Source: Merluccius polli
Lineage: Eukaryota > Chordata > Actinopteri > Gadiformes > Merlucciidae
Assembly: GCA_030340625.1 (NCBI GenBank)
Contig: JAOPHQ010005143.1
Coordinates: 163,501 to 227,500, forward strand
Reading direction: 5' to 3'
DNA length: 64,000 bases
Positions 23,735-34,231 of the stretch are shown one piece after another (the stretch's first letter is position 1; every line of letters begins with the position of its first letter). Position numbers and translations under genes: made by a program. A model generated the notes under the pieces. It ran no database searches. It was given only the letters and a program-made list of their open reading frames with translations, and was not told the DNA's origin.

Positions 23735-24100
23735 ATGGAGCCCAACGACAGTTGCCGTTTTTGCCATAATAATATGAGATTTGCGGGCGTGCTTGTACAT
23801 TCATCGAACATCTTCGAAAGACAGAAACACAAACAAAGTATTGCCGAGAGATTAATCCACGTTGGCGTGATGGTAGTGAACAGACCGGCAAAGTCGATCA
23901 GAATTTGTAGTAAGTGTCGCACTCTTTTATCGAGAATGGAACGTGACTTGCCGGTGTACCGGAGATGGGTGCAGGATGAAATGAACGAGGAAGCCTCCGC
24001 AGTAGAACCCACGACAGGTCGTTCAGATAGCGCTCAGAAACGAGACCATAAGCCTGCAAGTCCGGGAAGAAGAGCTGATATTCAACCCAACATCACCGAG
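23735..24100 (+). CDS. ZAD-like head exon 1
   Basis: This 122-residue exon starts at the ATG of MEPNDSCRFC and ends at GAG followed by GTATGT, phase 0. C7 and C10 pair with C58 and C61 (R-I-C-S-K-C), followed by a hydrophobic/basic helix ending near a Trp. This is the layout of the ZAD domain (zinc-finger associated domain, zf-AD), which in insects stands at the N-terminus of C2H2 proteins and mediates dimerisation. A Ser/Lys-rich linker follows. The phase matches the C2H2 exons, so a ZAD-C2H2 protein with exon B is the likely product. A LINE 3' end lies about 150 bases upstream. The family call rests on cysteine spacing and local motifs only. Confidence 0.7.
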
Positions 24101-24898
24101 GTATGTTAGTTGCATTGTTACATACGTTTTAACACCCAGTAACAGTGCAGAACAGCCTGACTTTCATTAGTCATAATGGTCAGAAAGTATGCTGAAATCT
24201 GCATTGCTTGATCTGAAACTCGCCTAATGATGTGGTACTAGCCCTGTTTTCATACGCTCTAACCAAATATGTAGATGTCCTCGTCGTGTCTATCATATTT
24301 CTCTTCAAGGGCTTTGGTTTTAACAATTATGTGCAATGCCATGTGTTGCAGACTGAGAACTTGTGAACTTTGTCGGCTATTCTAAGTACAGATGTTGCTT
24401 GGTCTTGATAGCTTATTTATATTTTGAGTGTAAAAGCATGTAAAAGCAAGACAGCTGTTCGCCAGCTGCAGCAGCCATTGTTTACCTCTAACACGGAACC
24501 GTCGCAACTCTGTCGTCATTAGGTAGCCTGGCTTCTGATTCCGCCCCTCACGATGTGATTGGCTTGAGAGTTTCTGTTTCCAGCAGCGCAAAACGACGAC
24601 AAAAGGCTAGACAACCTAGCCTGGTCACCAGCCTCTCGTACTACATTTCATTTGTACAGAGAGTCTGGCCACTCACCATTGACAATTGTTAACTAACTGA
24701 AGGCGGGTGCTCTGTTGAAGTTTAAAACTATTGGATCTGCCCAGTGCCACTCCGAATCTGCCATAACCAATCGCTAACGTTTGGTCGTGACGTATGTCAT
24801 GCGACAGAACCGACCGGAAACCACGTGACGTAGCCGCCCAGACCAACAACAACTATATCCGTGATACCTCATTGCAATGAACAGAGTAGAGTGTGAAG
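24101..24898. other. Stretch between two ZAD-like heads
   Basis: No exon is seen. Words around 24600-24680 and 24525-24545 look like dispersed fish repeats (CCTAGCCTGGTCACCAG type). The last 100 bases should hold the promoter and 5' UTR of the next head. Confidence 0.35.
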
Positions 24899-25279
24899 AT
24901 GGATGTCAACGAGAGCTGCAGGTTTTGTACTTTGAATTTAAGAGTAAACGGAACAATTGGGAATTCGAAATTAATATTTGACAGTAAGGACACAGATAAT
25001 GTTTGCAGCCAACTGTCGAAGCTGGGTCTAATCATAGACAATACGCCGCTTCGGTCGTTTCGGATCTGCCGCAAATGCTGTGCAGTGATAACCAGGCTAC
25101 TGCGCGATACAGAAACTTTTCAGAAGTGGAAGAACGAGCAGACGACGGAGGCATGCCAGGCGGTAGATGGCAGTTCCACTGACAAGAGAGACAGAGACCC
25201 AACACCTTCTAAAACTCCAAGGGCCGTAAAAAAGTCCAGGAAATCCACTGAAATGCCATCGAGAAGCAGTGTGACCGAG
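24899..25279 (+). CDS. ZAD-like head exon 2
   Basis: This 127-residue exon starts at MDVNESCRFC and ends at GAG followed by GTAGGT, phase 0. Cysteines 7, 10, 57 and 60 reproduce the spacing of the first ZAD-like head within one residue, and blocks such as SCRFC, L-x-x-L-G, S-x-R-I-C-x-K-C and F-x-x-W are shared. The second half is Lys/Pro/Ser-rich and could be a nuclear localisation linker. The two heads are clearly paralogous but much diverged. The open frame continues past the donor to 25390, which I take as intron read-through. Confidence 0.7.
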
Positions 25280-25725
25280 GTAGGTAAACTAAACAAAATG
25301 TTGTGTGGTGTGGTATCAACAGTAGCTGCCGCCGCCATTACTAGACTACTACCAGCGAATGTCAGGCGAATGTACTACAACTCAAACTAGCGCACGACTT
25401 CAACGTCATCGTTCTCAGCCACTCCCTCTGTTCGCTGATTGGACAGGTAAAACTTTACCGGGAGTAAACCCGCGAATATGCCGAAAACCCAGACAGAGTA
25501 CTGAAGGGAAATGAAAATTGAGCGGAAGTACGTCGGAGGGCGGAGCCAGGCTATAGACAACCCTGGCTGCAAATTAAATTTGCTGCCGCTAGGGGCGTCT
25601 AGATTTCTAGGCTATCAGGACACATCTTTTAAAGTCATTTGTTGGAGTCAGGACTCATCTTGCATCACCATAACTTTCAACACCTGATCCAATATAAGCA
25701 AGCGCTAGAAATATGGAACATCAAT
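25280..25725. other. Intron-like stretch with dispersed repeat
   Basis: No coding signal after the donor. The part at 25530-25620 (GGAGCCAGGCTATAGACAAC and following) resembles the repeat words near 24600 and is probably transposon-derived. Confidence 0.35.
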
Positions 25726-26738
25726 TGAGGAAATAAAGCAGCGGACCTAGTACTGGAATTTTATAACTATGCAGAGGGAAAGTATGGAGATTATGTTTAC
25801 ATATATACAGATGGATCCAAAGAGCAGATAACAGGAGCAACAGGCGCAGCAATGGTGGTTCCCAGTCAGCATATCACAAAGTCTAAAAGAACATCAGATC
25901 ATTTGAGCATATATGCAGTGGAGCTATGCACAATATTACTAGCAATAGAATGGGTGGAGGACCAGACGGACAGGAACATAGCCATATGTATTGATTAATT
26001 CTCAGCACCCTTAAGCATTAAAAACAGGACAGTGAAAACACATCAGGAAATATTATATGAAATACTGTTAAAAACATCCAGATTAGCACAACAGGTGAGG
26101 GAAATAATGTTCATGTGGGTTTCAGCTCATTTAGGAGTACAAGGAAATGAAAAAGCAGACCAAATGGCTAAGGAGGCAGTAAAGAAAGAGGAGGTGGAAA
26201 TGAAAGTAAAATTATCAAAAGCAGAGGGAAAGAACAGGAAAGGAAGGAAATAAACAGACCAGTGGAATCAACATTGGAAGAACCTGGAAAAAGGGAGACA
26301 TTTATATAAATTAGAAAGTGTAGTAGGAGAGGTAGGATGTTATGGAAATAATGGAACAGAACAAGTAGTCATGAGCAGAATAAGAATAGGGCACAATACA
26401 TTTAATAACACACTTAATATAATAGGAAAACATCCAACTGGTCAGTGTGACAGTGGAGCATGTGATTGTTGCTTGTCCTAGATATGAAAGGGAGAGGGAA
26501 ATGAGTACAGGGTTGAGGAAGGCAGGAATAGGGGAAAATAACTTCAAGAGTATAGCAGAATGTGGAAAATCTAGGGAAGGGAGGAGAATCATTGTGAGAT
26601 TTCTTATCTCTGGGTTAATTAAAAGAATATAACAGAAGAGGAAATAAAAAAGAAGTACTGTCCAGCAGATGGCGGTATATGCAACATTACGGATGCCGAC
26701 TGCCAATAAACACCAAAGAAGAAGAACAACAACAACAG
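25726..26738 (+). mobile_element. Degenerate LINE copy ending next to a THAP head
   Basis: The broken frames give an RNase H domain (YTDGSK, Y-A-V-E-L-C-T-I-L-L-A-I-E-W, then GNEKADQMAK) with a stop where the third catalytic Asp region should continue (25998). A C-terminal histidine/cysteine region follows at about 26440-26630. The 3' UTR motif AGATGGCGGTATATGC and a GAAGAAGAAC-rich tail end about 40 bases before the ATG at 26780. Confidence 0.7.
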
Positions 26739-26779
26739 CAGCTTGTGAATAAGAGACTGAGAAGAAGTAAGGAGACAAC

Positions 26780-27070
26780 ATGGTTCATGTATGTGCCTTT
26801 CCTGGTTGTGGCAAGCAAATGAAAAGTTACAATCCAGAGAGTTTTCACAGACTACCTCTGCATGAGTCGACTTTTAAGCAGTGGCTTGTTGCTTTGCAAG
26901 TCAACGCTGAGACTCCATTCCGAACGCTCAAAGTGAAGGATTACCGTGTCTGTAGTGCACATTTTGACCAGGACGACTTCACCATCCCTGGCAAAAGAAC
27001 ATCTGATCCTCCAAAACGCTTGCGGCTGAAGAGAAATGCCATTCCGAAAGCGGCGCGACTTGCCCCGGAG
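26780..27070 (+). CDS. THAP-domain head exon 3
   Basis: This 97-residue exon runs from the ATG to GAG followed by GTATAC, phase 0. THAP ligands are C5, C10, C58 and H61, with Trp35 and Pro26 in their usual places; N-A-I-P-K-A stands for the AVPTIF box. It is a sequence-specific DNA-binding head, and the rest of the protein must come from a downstream exon, by position the C2H2 exon at 29702. It is closely related to the next head at 28115 (shared YNPESFHRLPL, DYRVCS, FDQDDF). The ATG is only about 40 bases from the end of a LINE, so the promoter must be short or lie within the LINE. Confidence 0.8.
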
Positions 27071-27544
27071 GTATACAATTGTTTGGTTATTTTGATGAAC
27101 GTTTAGACTACTCGACAATTTTCGAACTCCTGTGGGTGAAGTGAAAAACTAAACCTTGTGTTTGCTAACAAGTAGTTCAGCTTTGTACATCTGGAAGCTA
27201 TACATGAAGTCGATTATTGTCTAGCCTACTATCAGAAATGGGTAGAGGTGTACGAGAGTATGGGGGAGGTTGTTCGTCTATTCCTCATACCTTGAACATG
27301 CTGATCGCGTACAGGTGCTACACTCTGCGGTAAAGTCAGAGGCAGGCACGCTCATTTTTACTGACGCGAGCTCAATCAATCAATCAGTCGTCAATCGACT
27401 TATCAGCCTAAAAAAAACATGGCGTCGACGGGTGAACTACTGAAGGTATTGTGTGTATAAAATATACTTTTTAATAAACTATCTGTACACTTACGAAGTT
27501 GTCAATGCCTCGTTTTATTTGTTAACCATTAACCATTTTACACC
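27071..27544. other. Intron-like stretch
   Basis: I see no exon. Tandem TCAATCAATCAATC-like words lie at 27373-27390. Nothing else is recognised. Confidence 0.3.
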
Positions 27545-28062
27545 GGAGTTCTCCATTAAGGCACATGGTGTGTTTAGAGGATATAGAAGGGAGGAGACAG
27601 CTTTTACTAGACTAAGGTTCGACCACACAGGATTAAATAAAACGTTGTTTTTGCTGGGGAAAAGTGTATCAGATGAATGCTCTGAATGCAAAATTACAGA
27701 GAATGCGGAACAAATGCTCTGTGGAAAGTATAGGAAAGAGAGGATGAGACTAGCTCAGCAAATTGGTGAGGAAGAGAATGGAACCTTGTGGGTATTCTGG
27801 GAACAACAGGAGGGGGGGGGGGGGGGGGGTACAGGACACACACAAAGCAGTTGTGGAATATTTGAAGGAGATAGGATTATCACAGAATATGTGAGTTATG
27901 TTTTGTTTTGTTTTATTTTGATTATTAAATTAAGTAGTCCTTTATATACCTAATGATGTAAAGTAGTTCAGGGACAATGATCGCATTCTTCATACTCCGG
28001 TACAGTAGGTGGCGGTATGCACCTTATAAGTAATGGTTGCAACCCGCCATAAAACCAAAATA
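27545..28062 (+). mobile_element. LINE 3' fragment ending next to a THAP head
   Basis: A single frame gives the LINE C-terminal region, with R-L-R-F-D-H-T-G-L-N and a C-S-E-C knuckle. It then runs through a poly-G tract (27811-27829) to a 3' UTR carrying CAGTAGGTGGCGGTATGCAC (27999-28022). The tail is a worn GAA-like end near 28060. The THAP ATG follows about 55 bases later. Confidence 0.7.
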
Positions 28063-28114
28063 AGAATTTAGAAGGTGTGTGAAGTGGGAACAGTGCGTGT
28101 GCACAGAGAAGAAA

Positions 28115-28426
28115 ATGGTTCGTGTTTGTGCTTTTCCCGGCTGCTATAAGAGAATGAGACGCTACAATCCGGAAAGTTTTCACAGACTTCCTCTGAAGAA
28201 CCGTGATACGTTGAAGCAGTGGCTGATCGTATTGCACCTCGATGTCGAAACGCCGGTAGAAACACTGCGAGAGAAGGACTACCGCGTCTGCAGTAATCAT
28301 TTCGACCAGGACGACTTCGTCGTAACCAGAATGGCCTCCAACCCTCCCATCAAATCACGTATCAAGAAAAGTGCTGTACCAAAAGCCGATTACCTGCCGT
28401 TACCTGTTGCGGATAATCTAGATGAG
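28115..28426 (+). CDS. THAP-domain head exon 4
   Basis: This 104-residue exon runs from MVRVCAFPGC to GAT GAG followed by GTAATG, phase 0. Zinc ligands are C5, C10, C59 and H62; Trp36 and Pro26 are conserved; S-A-V-P-K-A matches the AVPTIF box. It is the head nearest to C2H2 exon B (29702), and the splice would be in frame. It is paralogous to the head at 26780. Joined to exon B the predicted protein would be about 516 residues, THAP at the N-terminus and six C2H2 fingers in the C-terminal half. Confidence 0.8.
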
Positions 28427-28696
28427 GTAATGTGTGAATGTGTGTAGACCGGAATTGTATGAGCTAGCCGTTCGTTTGTATAAACGAGGTGGGCGAGGTG
28501 CAACGCTAAACTATTAATTAACCACAAATTATCGCGTGATTCTCGCGAATCCAACCGTCTCGCAGCGCTCCACACAGACTTGAGTTGATTTTTTTGTAGA
28601 GGTGATCGGTAATTTAGCAGAGGCCCTGCGCCTCCCTCGACAGCTGTGGGAAACAGAAATAGGCTAGCACACTATTGCAGTATTGTATGTACTTAA

Positions 28697-28967
28697 GGGG
28701 TGGGCTGGGAACAAAATTCGGCCCGGGCAATTTTCTCCTGGACCGGCCCACAACAGGGACGTCGACCGACGGGGGGGTGCGCGATTATTGACGGGGGGGA
28801 CGCGCGCGATCGTAACACACCCCGGACCTACGACCGACGTATTATGACAGTCCTGGACCGGGCCAAAAATAATAATACAAAAAATACAAAATAAAAGAAA
28901 AAAAATAATTACGGCCGTCCGTCCGTTCGGGAAATCTCCCGAACCTCCCGATGGCCAGCCCGTCCCT
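28697..28967. mobile_element. Small hAT-like non-autonomous element in unit B
   Basis: Copy A of the duplication lacks this block, so it is a clean insertion. Its ends, GGGGTGGGCTGG and CCAGCCCGTCCCT, are roughly inverted. The target word ACCTTTAA follows the right end (28968-28975), with a worn ACTTAA before the left end. The interior has the poly-G/C minisatellite words GTCGACCGACGGGGGGG. Confidence 0.65.
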
Positions 28968-29003
28968 ACCTTTAAACATGGCTAATATACTTTTTATTTG
29001 CAG

Positions 29004-29180
29004 CTTGCCGCTTGTTGAGGCAGTGGAAGCCCAGCCTTGTGTGTTACTGTTGATGTACAATATGGTGTCTGCCATATATTACGAATATGTCAACATCAAT
29101 GTGTCATTTAGATGTATAAAATGTATATTTGTTGTACAAAAATAAAGACCAGCTTTTGCAAATTACCTGAAGAAGTTGTC
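29004..29180 (+). other. Conserved exon-like block with polyadenylation signal (copy B)
   Basis: This is the second copy of the block at 9767: acceptor-like TTTGCAG, about 135 conserved bases and AATAAA at 29141. See copy A for the reading. Confidence 0.4.
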
Positions 29181-29701
29181 TGAATCTAGGGTTGGGTTAG
29201 TATATCTTGGGTATAATTTCAAATACAATATATTAATACATGAATAATAAACATAAGGACAATAATTTAACAGCAAATAACACTTACAATACTAATAAAT
29301 AACAGCAAAAGAAATACAAAGTGCAAATGTTTAGACTTATACTTTTCTTTACATTTCTATTTCTATAAGTTATTTTGCCCAAACATTAACATGTCTGCTT
29401 CTCTGACAAAATATGACTCCTCTCCTGACATCACCAGCATTGGTTACTTAAGCAACTTAACCCTACATTCTAGTTATTCCATTTCTTGTTATGAACCATT
29501 TGTCTCATATTTAATTGTCTTTACTTTCTGTTAACATTGCGTGTGATGTTACGCATTGGTGCCGAAGGTTCACTGCTCTCTTGTTTAAGCAGCTTCTGTC
29601 TTTGTTGTTTTTACATTCCTTGTGATGGTTTTTATATCATTGATCTATGTGAATGCCTAGTTAATTAATTAATTGATTAATCACTACCATCTCTCTTGCA
29701 G

Positions 29702-30940
29702 ACTGCACCATATGAAGAGAGCTGCCCCGAGATAACCTTTGATATATCGGAGTTTACCTTTGTTAATGATGAAGAAAATAATTGTTCAAGTGAAAATGAA
29801 GACGAAGAAGAAGAAGACGAAGACGAAGAGGAGGAGATTGCCGAATCTGATTCAGACTGGGAAATGGAAGATTCTGACCAATTGGAGAGCGATGTCTCAG
29901 ACGAACAGGACTTGAATCTGGATTCTGAATTGCATAAAAGTGTGCGTCAGCTATGTCCAGAATGCGGTGTCTTTTTCTTCACATGTAAGACTCACACATG
30001 CGAGTATAAAATCAAGCCGTTTTCCTGCAATATTTGTGGCAAGAGATGCGTGGATGAAAACTCCCTGAAAATTCATAGCAATATCCACAAGGACAGCTAT
30101 GAGCACCCCTGCAAGTTCTGTATGGTGCCCTTTAAAACAAGACTTGATAAACTGGCCCATGAGAGAGCCCACACCCTCAAAGCAAAACCATATGAATGCC
30201 CTGACTGTTCTATGTCGTTTTCCAAGCTCCCTGCACGCAATTTACACTTGAAAGGCCACAGGGGCCCCAAAATATTTTCATGCCCACATTGTGCTTTGGA
30301 ATTCCGGACTGCCCACTACATGGATAGACACATCGTGGTGCACACTGGTGTGAAGCAGTTTTCATGCCAGTTCTGTAGTCGCTCCTTCAACCAGCAGGGC
30401 CACCTTAAATCCCACCTGCGTGTGCACACCGGGGAGAAGCCCTTCAAGTGCCAGCACTGTGACAAGAGCTTCAATCACAACGTGAGCCTGAAGAGTCATG
30501 TTATGGAGTACCATAAAGAAGCTTCCGACTCTGGGCCAAGCGGACACATGAAGCAGATCAAAAAGAAAGTTCTTCGGTCCTCGGGTAGACCCAAAGGAAG
30601 GCCCAAAAGAAATGCTGCTGTGGGGGAAAAGAACTCGATTCCTGCTGTGCAAGGGGAGGACTTGGACCCAATCATAGCCACTGAGCCTTCAGAGGAGGGC
30701 CATTTAAGGAGAGCCTTTTCCAAAGACATTGAAAGCAATTTGAGTGACAGGGATCCAACCTCTGAATGTATAGAAGAGGACAAGGCAGAGGAAAGCAAGG
30801 GAGTGAGAAAGGGCAAGCGGAAAGCCAGCCAGAGATCAAAGACCTTTCATATTGCAGACAATGATTTTGAGAGTGACTCGGGCAGTAATCCTGCAGAGGA
30901 GGCTAAGAAGAGACAAGTTGTGAAAAGTCAGGAAACATAG
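29702..30940 (+). CDS. C2H2 zinc-finger terminal exon B
   Basis: The terminal exon of 412 residues opens in phase 0 after CTCTTGCAG with T-A-P-Y-E-E-S. It is nearly identical to exon A: the six C2H2 fingers differ only at one residue beside the last histidine (Arg to Glu). The acidic region differs in length through GAA/GAC codon repeats, and the tail has a few substitutions. It likely acts as a DNA-binding regulator with one of the heads upstream: THAP at 28115 or 26780, or ZAD-like at 24899 or 23735. All four donors are in phase 0. The near identity points to recent duplication or gene conversion. Confidence 0.85.
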   Translation, partial: TAPYEESCPEITFDISEFTFVNDEENNCSSENEDEEEEDEDEEEEIAESDSDWEMEDSDQLESDVSDEQDLNLDSELHKSVRQLCPECGVFFFTCKTHTCEYKIKPFSCNICGKRCVDENSLKIHSNIHKDSYEHPCKFCMVPFKTRLDKLAHERAHTLKAKPYECPDCSMSFSKLPARNLHLKGHRGPKIFSCPHCALEFRTAHYMDRHIVVHTGVKQFSCQFCSRSFNQQGHLKSHLRVHTGEKPFKCQHCDKSFNHNVSLKSHVMEYHKEASDSGPSGHMKQIKKKVLRSSGRPKGRPKRNAAVGEKNSIPAVQGEDLDPIIATEPSEEGHLRRAFSKDIESNLSDRDPTSECIEEDKAEESKGVRKGKRKASQRSKTFHIADNDFESDSGSNPAEEAKKRQVVKSQET

Positions 30941-33160
30941 GAGGACATAGAGGAAGGCTGAGGAATAATCCAATAGTCTGAATCATGATTGGTATCCAAA
31001 TGTCACACATACAACATCTAAACAAAATTGACCTGAACTGAACGAGTATAACAAAGTATTTTTGGGGATTAGGAATACATGCATTAGAGTATATTCCCAT
31101 AATGGTATGTGATTAAAACAATGTCTGGACAGGGAGTGGGCAGTTTTGTTTTATAGCCCAAGAAGTCATTATTATTATTTTAAAAAAATATTTGACAAAA
31201 TACGATGAACAATCAAACGACCATTGGTGACCAACTAAATACTATGAGGGATAAAGCTTCCTAAATTAAGTCTGGTAACTTTGTGTGCAAGTCAAAAATC
31301 TAAAGGTGTGCTATCGCTTTCTACAGAGGGTGATTTGAGAAAAGTGAGGATGTTAAACTAACGTTAAATTAGGTTATTTTTTGTGGCAAGTTATTTTTGT
31401 TTCCTAGTATGTGGGAAATTGTGTTAATACCTGTTCATCATTGTAAACAACATGAGAAGTTTGAAATTCATTTTGTATTAATATTTGAGCAAAAAATGTT
31501 GTTGCTATGCAAATATCAACAGCAGTCAGTTAATAAATTGTTTATATCGCTGAGCAGAGCTTTCACTGTCCTTGACCCCTGTTGCTGAGAACTCATGTTC
31601 ACACATACAGGTTTACATTCGACAAGTACGTAATACACAAATGCTATTCCTTGTTCATATTGACAAATGCCACCAATACACACACATTTACATTAGATAT
31701 TTTATATCAAACTGCATAAAAACATGTAAACCACTTTCATTGTTATAATTTAGGTTTATTGAAATGTCAATTTGTATTTAACCATGCCCAGCTCACTTAT
31801 TTCTGATATGTTATGTTGAGTTAAAGTAATTGTTCAAATAATGGTTATTACTGATATGCATATAATATATACCATGTGCTCTGTTTGAAGTGTATGCACT
31901 CTCTTAAACTCACCACATGGCCATTGAAAAGGAAAGGCCCTCTTAGACTTTTACAAGTGCTAAATTCTTAAAATTTAGTTGCACAGGGACAATTCTTAAT
32001 GTTTCTTTCTATCCATATTGTTAAAAACAAGATGTCATTAATGTTCAAAGGTTCATCTCAGAATGAGAGGTCTCATCTCCCCGAACAATGTCCAGACTAG
32101 CTGCTAGCTGATCTGGGAGCAGTAAGGTCCCACATTCAGGGCACCACCAGGTGAACCCATGGGGGTAAAGGGTGACCCATGCATGTACCATGCTGGAGGA
32201 CCTGTGGAGAGCTGGTTGGAGCTCCTGCTCCTGATCTTGTGGAGTTTGGACCTGGCCACACGAAACAAGGTCACATGATGCACAACAGAACTCCCATATT
32301 AGTTCCATATGCACACAATACTGTTTTATGTTTACTTACACTTCATTTAATTTTATTTTGGATTTTACTTCTACTTTATTCCTCAAGTGATAACCAAAAT
32401 ATACCTTATACTCCTCCTGCCATCTGCCACCGTTGATTGTGATTTGATTGGTTAAAGAAATACAAACCAGATGGAGCGTTTTTTCCCCCTATACCAGGAT
32501 GATGGTGAGTAGAGCCAGACCTTAGCTAAAACCAAGTGTGGAGATAGGGCTGGCTATGTGAGGCTACATACAAGGTCTTTACTGCTAAAATCCACTAGGT
32601 GTCCTTGTGCAACCAGAAAAAGGAAGGAGCTCAATGTATTATGTAAGAATTATAACAGACCCCCACACCCCCCTTCACCTCTAATTGCCATGGTAACCGC
32701 CTCTTCTGCAATACAGCATCGCGCCCTTTTTGTTAAACTTGGAAGGGAGTCTGAACGGCCTTCTGTTCTTTCCGTCCATCTCTTATCGCCACCTGTTCAA
32801 CTGCTGCTAGAGGTGGGCAGGAGGGTGTCACCCAACGTGTGTTGTTTGCCTATTACCTTACAAAAAACAAGTACGGAATGGGATGTTTCGGATTTTTTGA
32901 AGTGAGGTTGTATGATGTACGTATCTGTAGTCAGTGCGCCCCCAGTTTGGAGAAACAGACCGCTGTACCAGCACAACTAAGTAATATTCTCACCGCTTTA
33001 CCTTGCCGTCAGACAGCCCTTTACGTTGGCACTACGTTTTCTCAACCGCAGAACTTCGGTATTCCTACGCGCAACTGTGCCGCGCACTGTAGTACGCCGC
33101 ACGCGCATCAGCTGTTTGGGGAGCTGAGACTGAAATCAAACATTGCTAAAGATGTCAAAG
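30941..33160. other. 3' flank of exon B and promoter region of THAP head 5
   Basis: Non-coding sequence homologous to 11782-14265. The last 300 bases match the region before the broken THAP head at 14266 and should hold the promoter and 5' UTR of the head at 33161. No other exon is seen. Confidence 0.5.
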
Positions 33161-33418
33161 ATGGTGCGTGCTTGTGGTTTTCCGGGCTGTTCAAACAAAG
33201 GAGGGTCCTGGTCACCATACAGATTTCACCGTGTTCCGTTGCTTGATATTGACCTTAGAAAGCTATGGCTAGTTGCACTGAATATAGACGTAAACATCCC
33301 CCCAGCCCGACTGAGACAACTCCGCGTTTGCAATGTTCATTTTTCTGAAGAGGATTATGTACAACCACCGCCAACTAAGCCACATAGACAGTTGCTGAGC
33401 ACTGCTGTACCCAATCAG
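33161..33418 (+). CDS. THAP-domain head exon 5 (partner of C2H2 exon C)
   Basis: This 86-residue exon runs from MVRACGFPGC to AAT CAG followed by GTAAGA, phase 0. THAP ligands are C5, C10, C57 and H60; Trp36, Pro26 and a T-A-V-P-N box are present. An ATG three codons upstream (33152) is not conserved in the broken copy at 14266, so the ATG at 33161 is preferred. The next coding exon is C2H2 exon C at 35632, after a 2.2-kb intron, and the joint is in frame. The predicted gene is two coding exons, about 506 residues: THAP, acidic linker, six C2H2 fingers, basic tail. Confidence 0.82.
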
Positions 33419-34057
33419 GTAAGATGGCGCTAAATGCCTACAAATAAATGCCTAAAGACTTGCCAAACAGCCAGTATAGAAATGCTTATGAATTTCTTTC
33501 TGAACAACATGGCTGTTCCAAAGGGAAACAGGAACAGCCATGTGGAGTTTGGGTTAAGGCATTTTAACATCCACCATTAGACGTTGGGCAGAACCTGTTT
33601 TTCGTGTTGTTGATCGATCTACATTGATAAAGTAAACAATTTTTTCTGTATATTAAATACGTATATAAAGTCTATTAAAATGTGTTGGCAGCTCTGGTTT
33701 GATCATACATTTTCACAAACGTATATCGTCAGTCTGCATAGGCAATATCGCGGGATAGCTCTAGTTGCTGAACCAATCAGATTGTAGTGTTTAAAGGAAT
33801 CGAAAATATCAACCAATCGCGTACGGTTTAAAAAGGACCCCAAAATGTAAACAAGCAGAGCGGGTCCTGACTGACAGCGATATGAATACGTTAGCTTGGT
33901 CACGAACATGTATGTATGTATGTGTGTATGTGTGTGTGTGTGTGTGTGGTGACTGATTTCTTCCTCTGCTCCACAGTAGTTGTTGTAGTAGTTGTTGGCA
34001 ATGAGTAAATGACTGCCATCTGCTGGTACTACACGTTCATGTTAAGGTGATATGACC

Positions 34058-34097
34058 GTGTCCTCCACAGGCTGAGATAAAAGCCTGTGGAGGACAC
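34058..34097. other. Perfect 15-bp hairpin
   Basis: GTGTCCTCCACAGGC and GCCTGTGGAGGACAC pair over a 10-base loop. The palindrome is exact. No flanking duplication is seen and the role is unknown. Confidence 0.8.
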
Positions 34098-34152
34098 GCA
34101 AGGCCCTAGTGACTGGCGTGTGTATTACACGCTTTGGCGTGATACCGGGTTG

Positions 34153-34153
<1 letters not shown>

Positions 34154-34229
<76 letters not shown>
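34154..34229. repeat. (TA)n microsatellite
   Basis: About 37 uninterrupted TA dinucleotides inside the intron. Confidence 0.97.

Positions 34230-34231
<2 letters not shown>

Larger units (their letters stand above)
28533..33418 (+). repeat. Segmental duplication unit B
   Basis: This is the counterpart of unit A (9573-14412): it has the polyadenylated block, intron, C2H2 exon, flank and the following THAP head with its promoter. Here the THAP head is intact, while in unit A it is broken by the foldback element. Unit B lacks the piece matching 13250-13450 that units A and C share. Confidence 0.75.
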
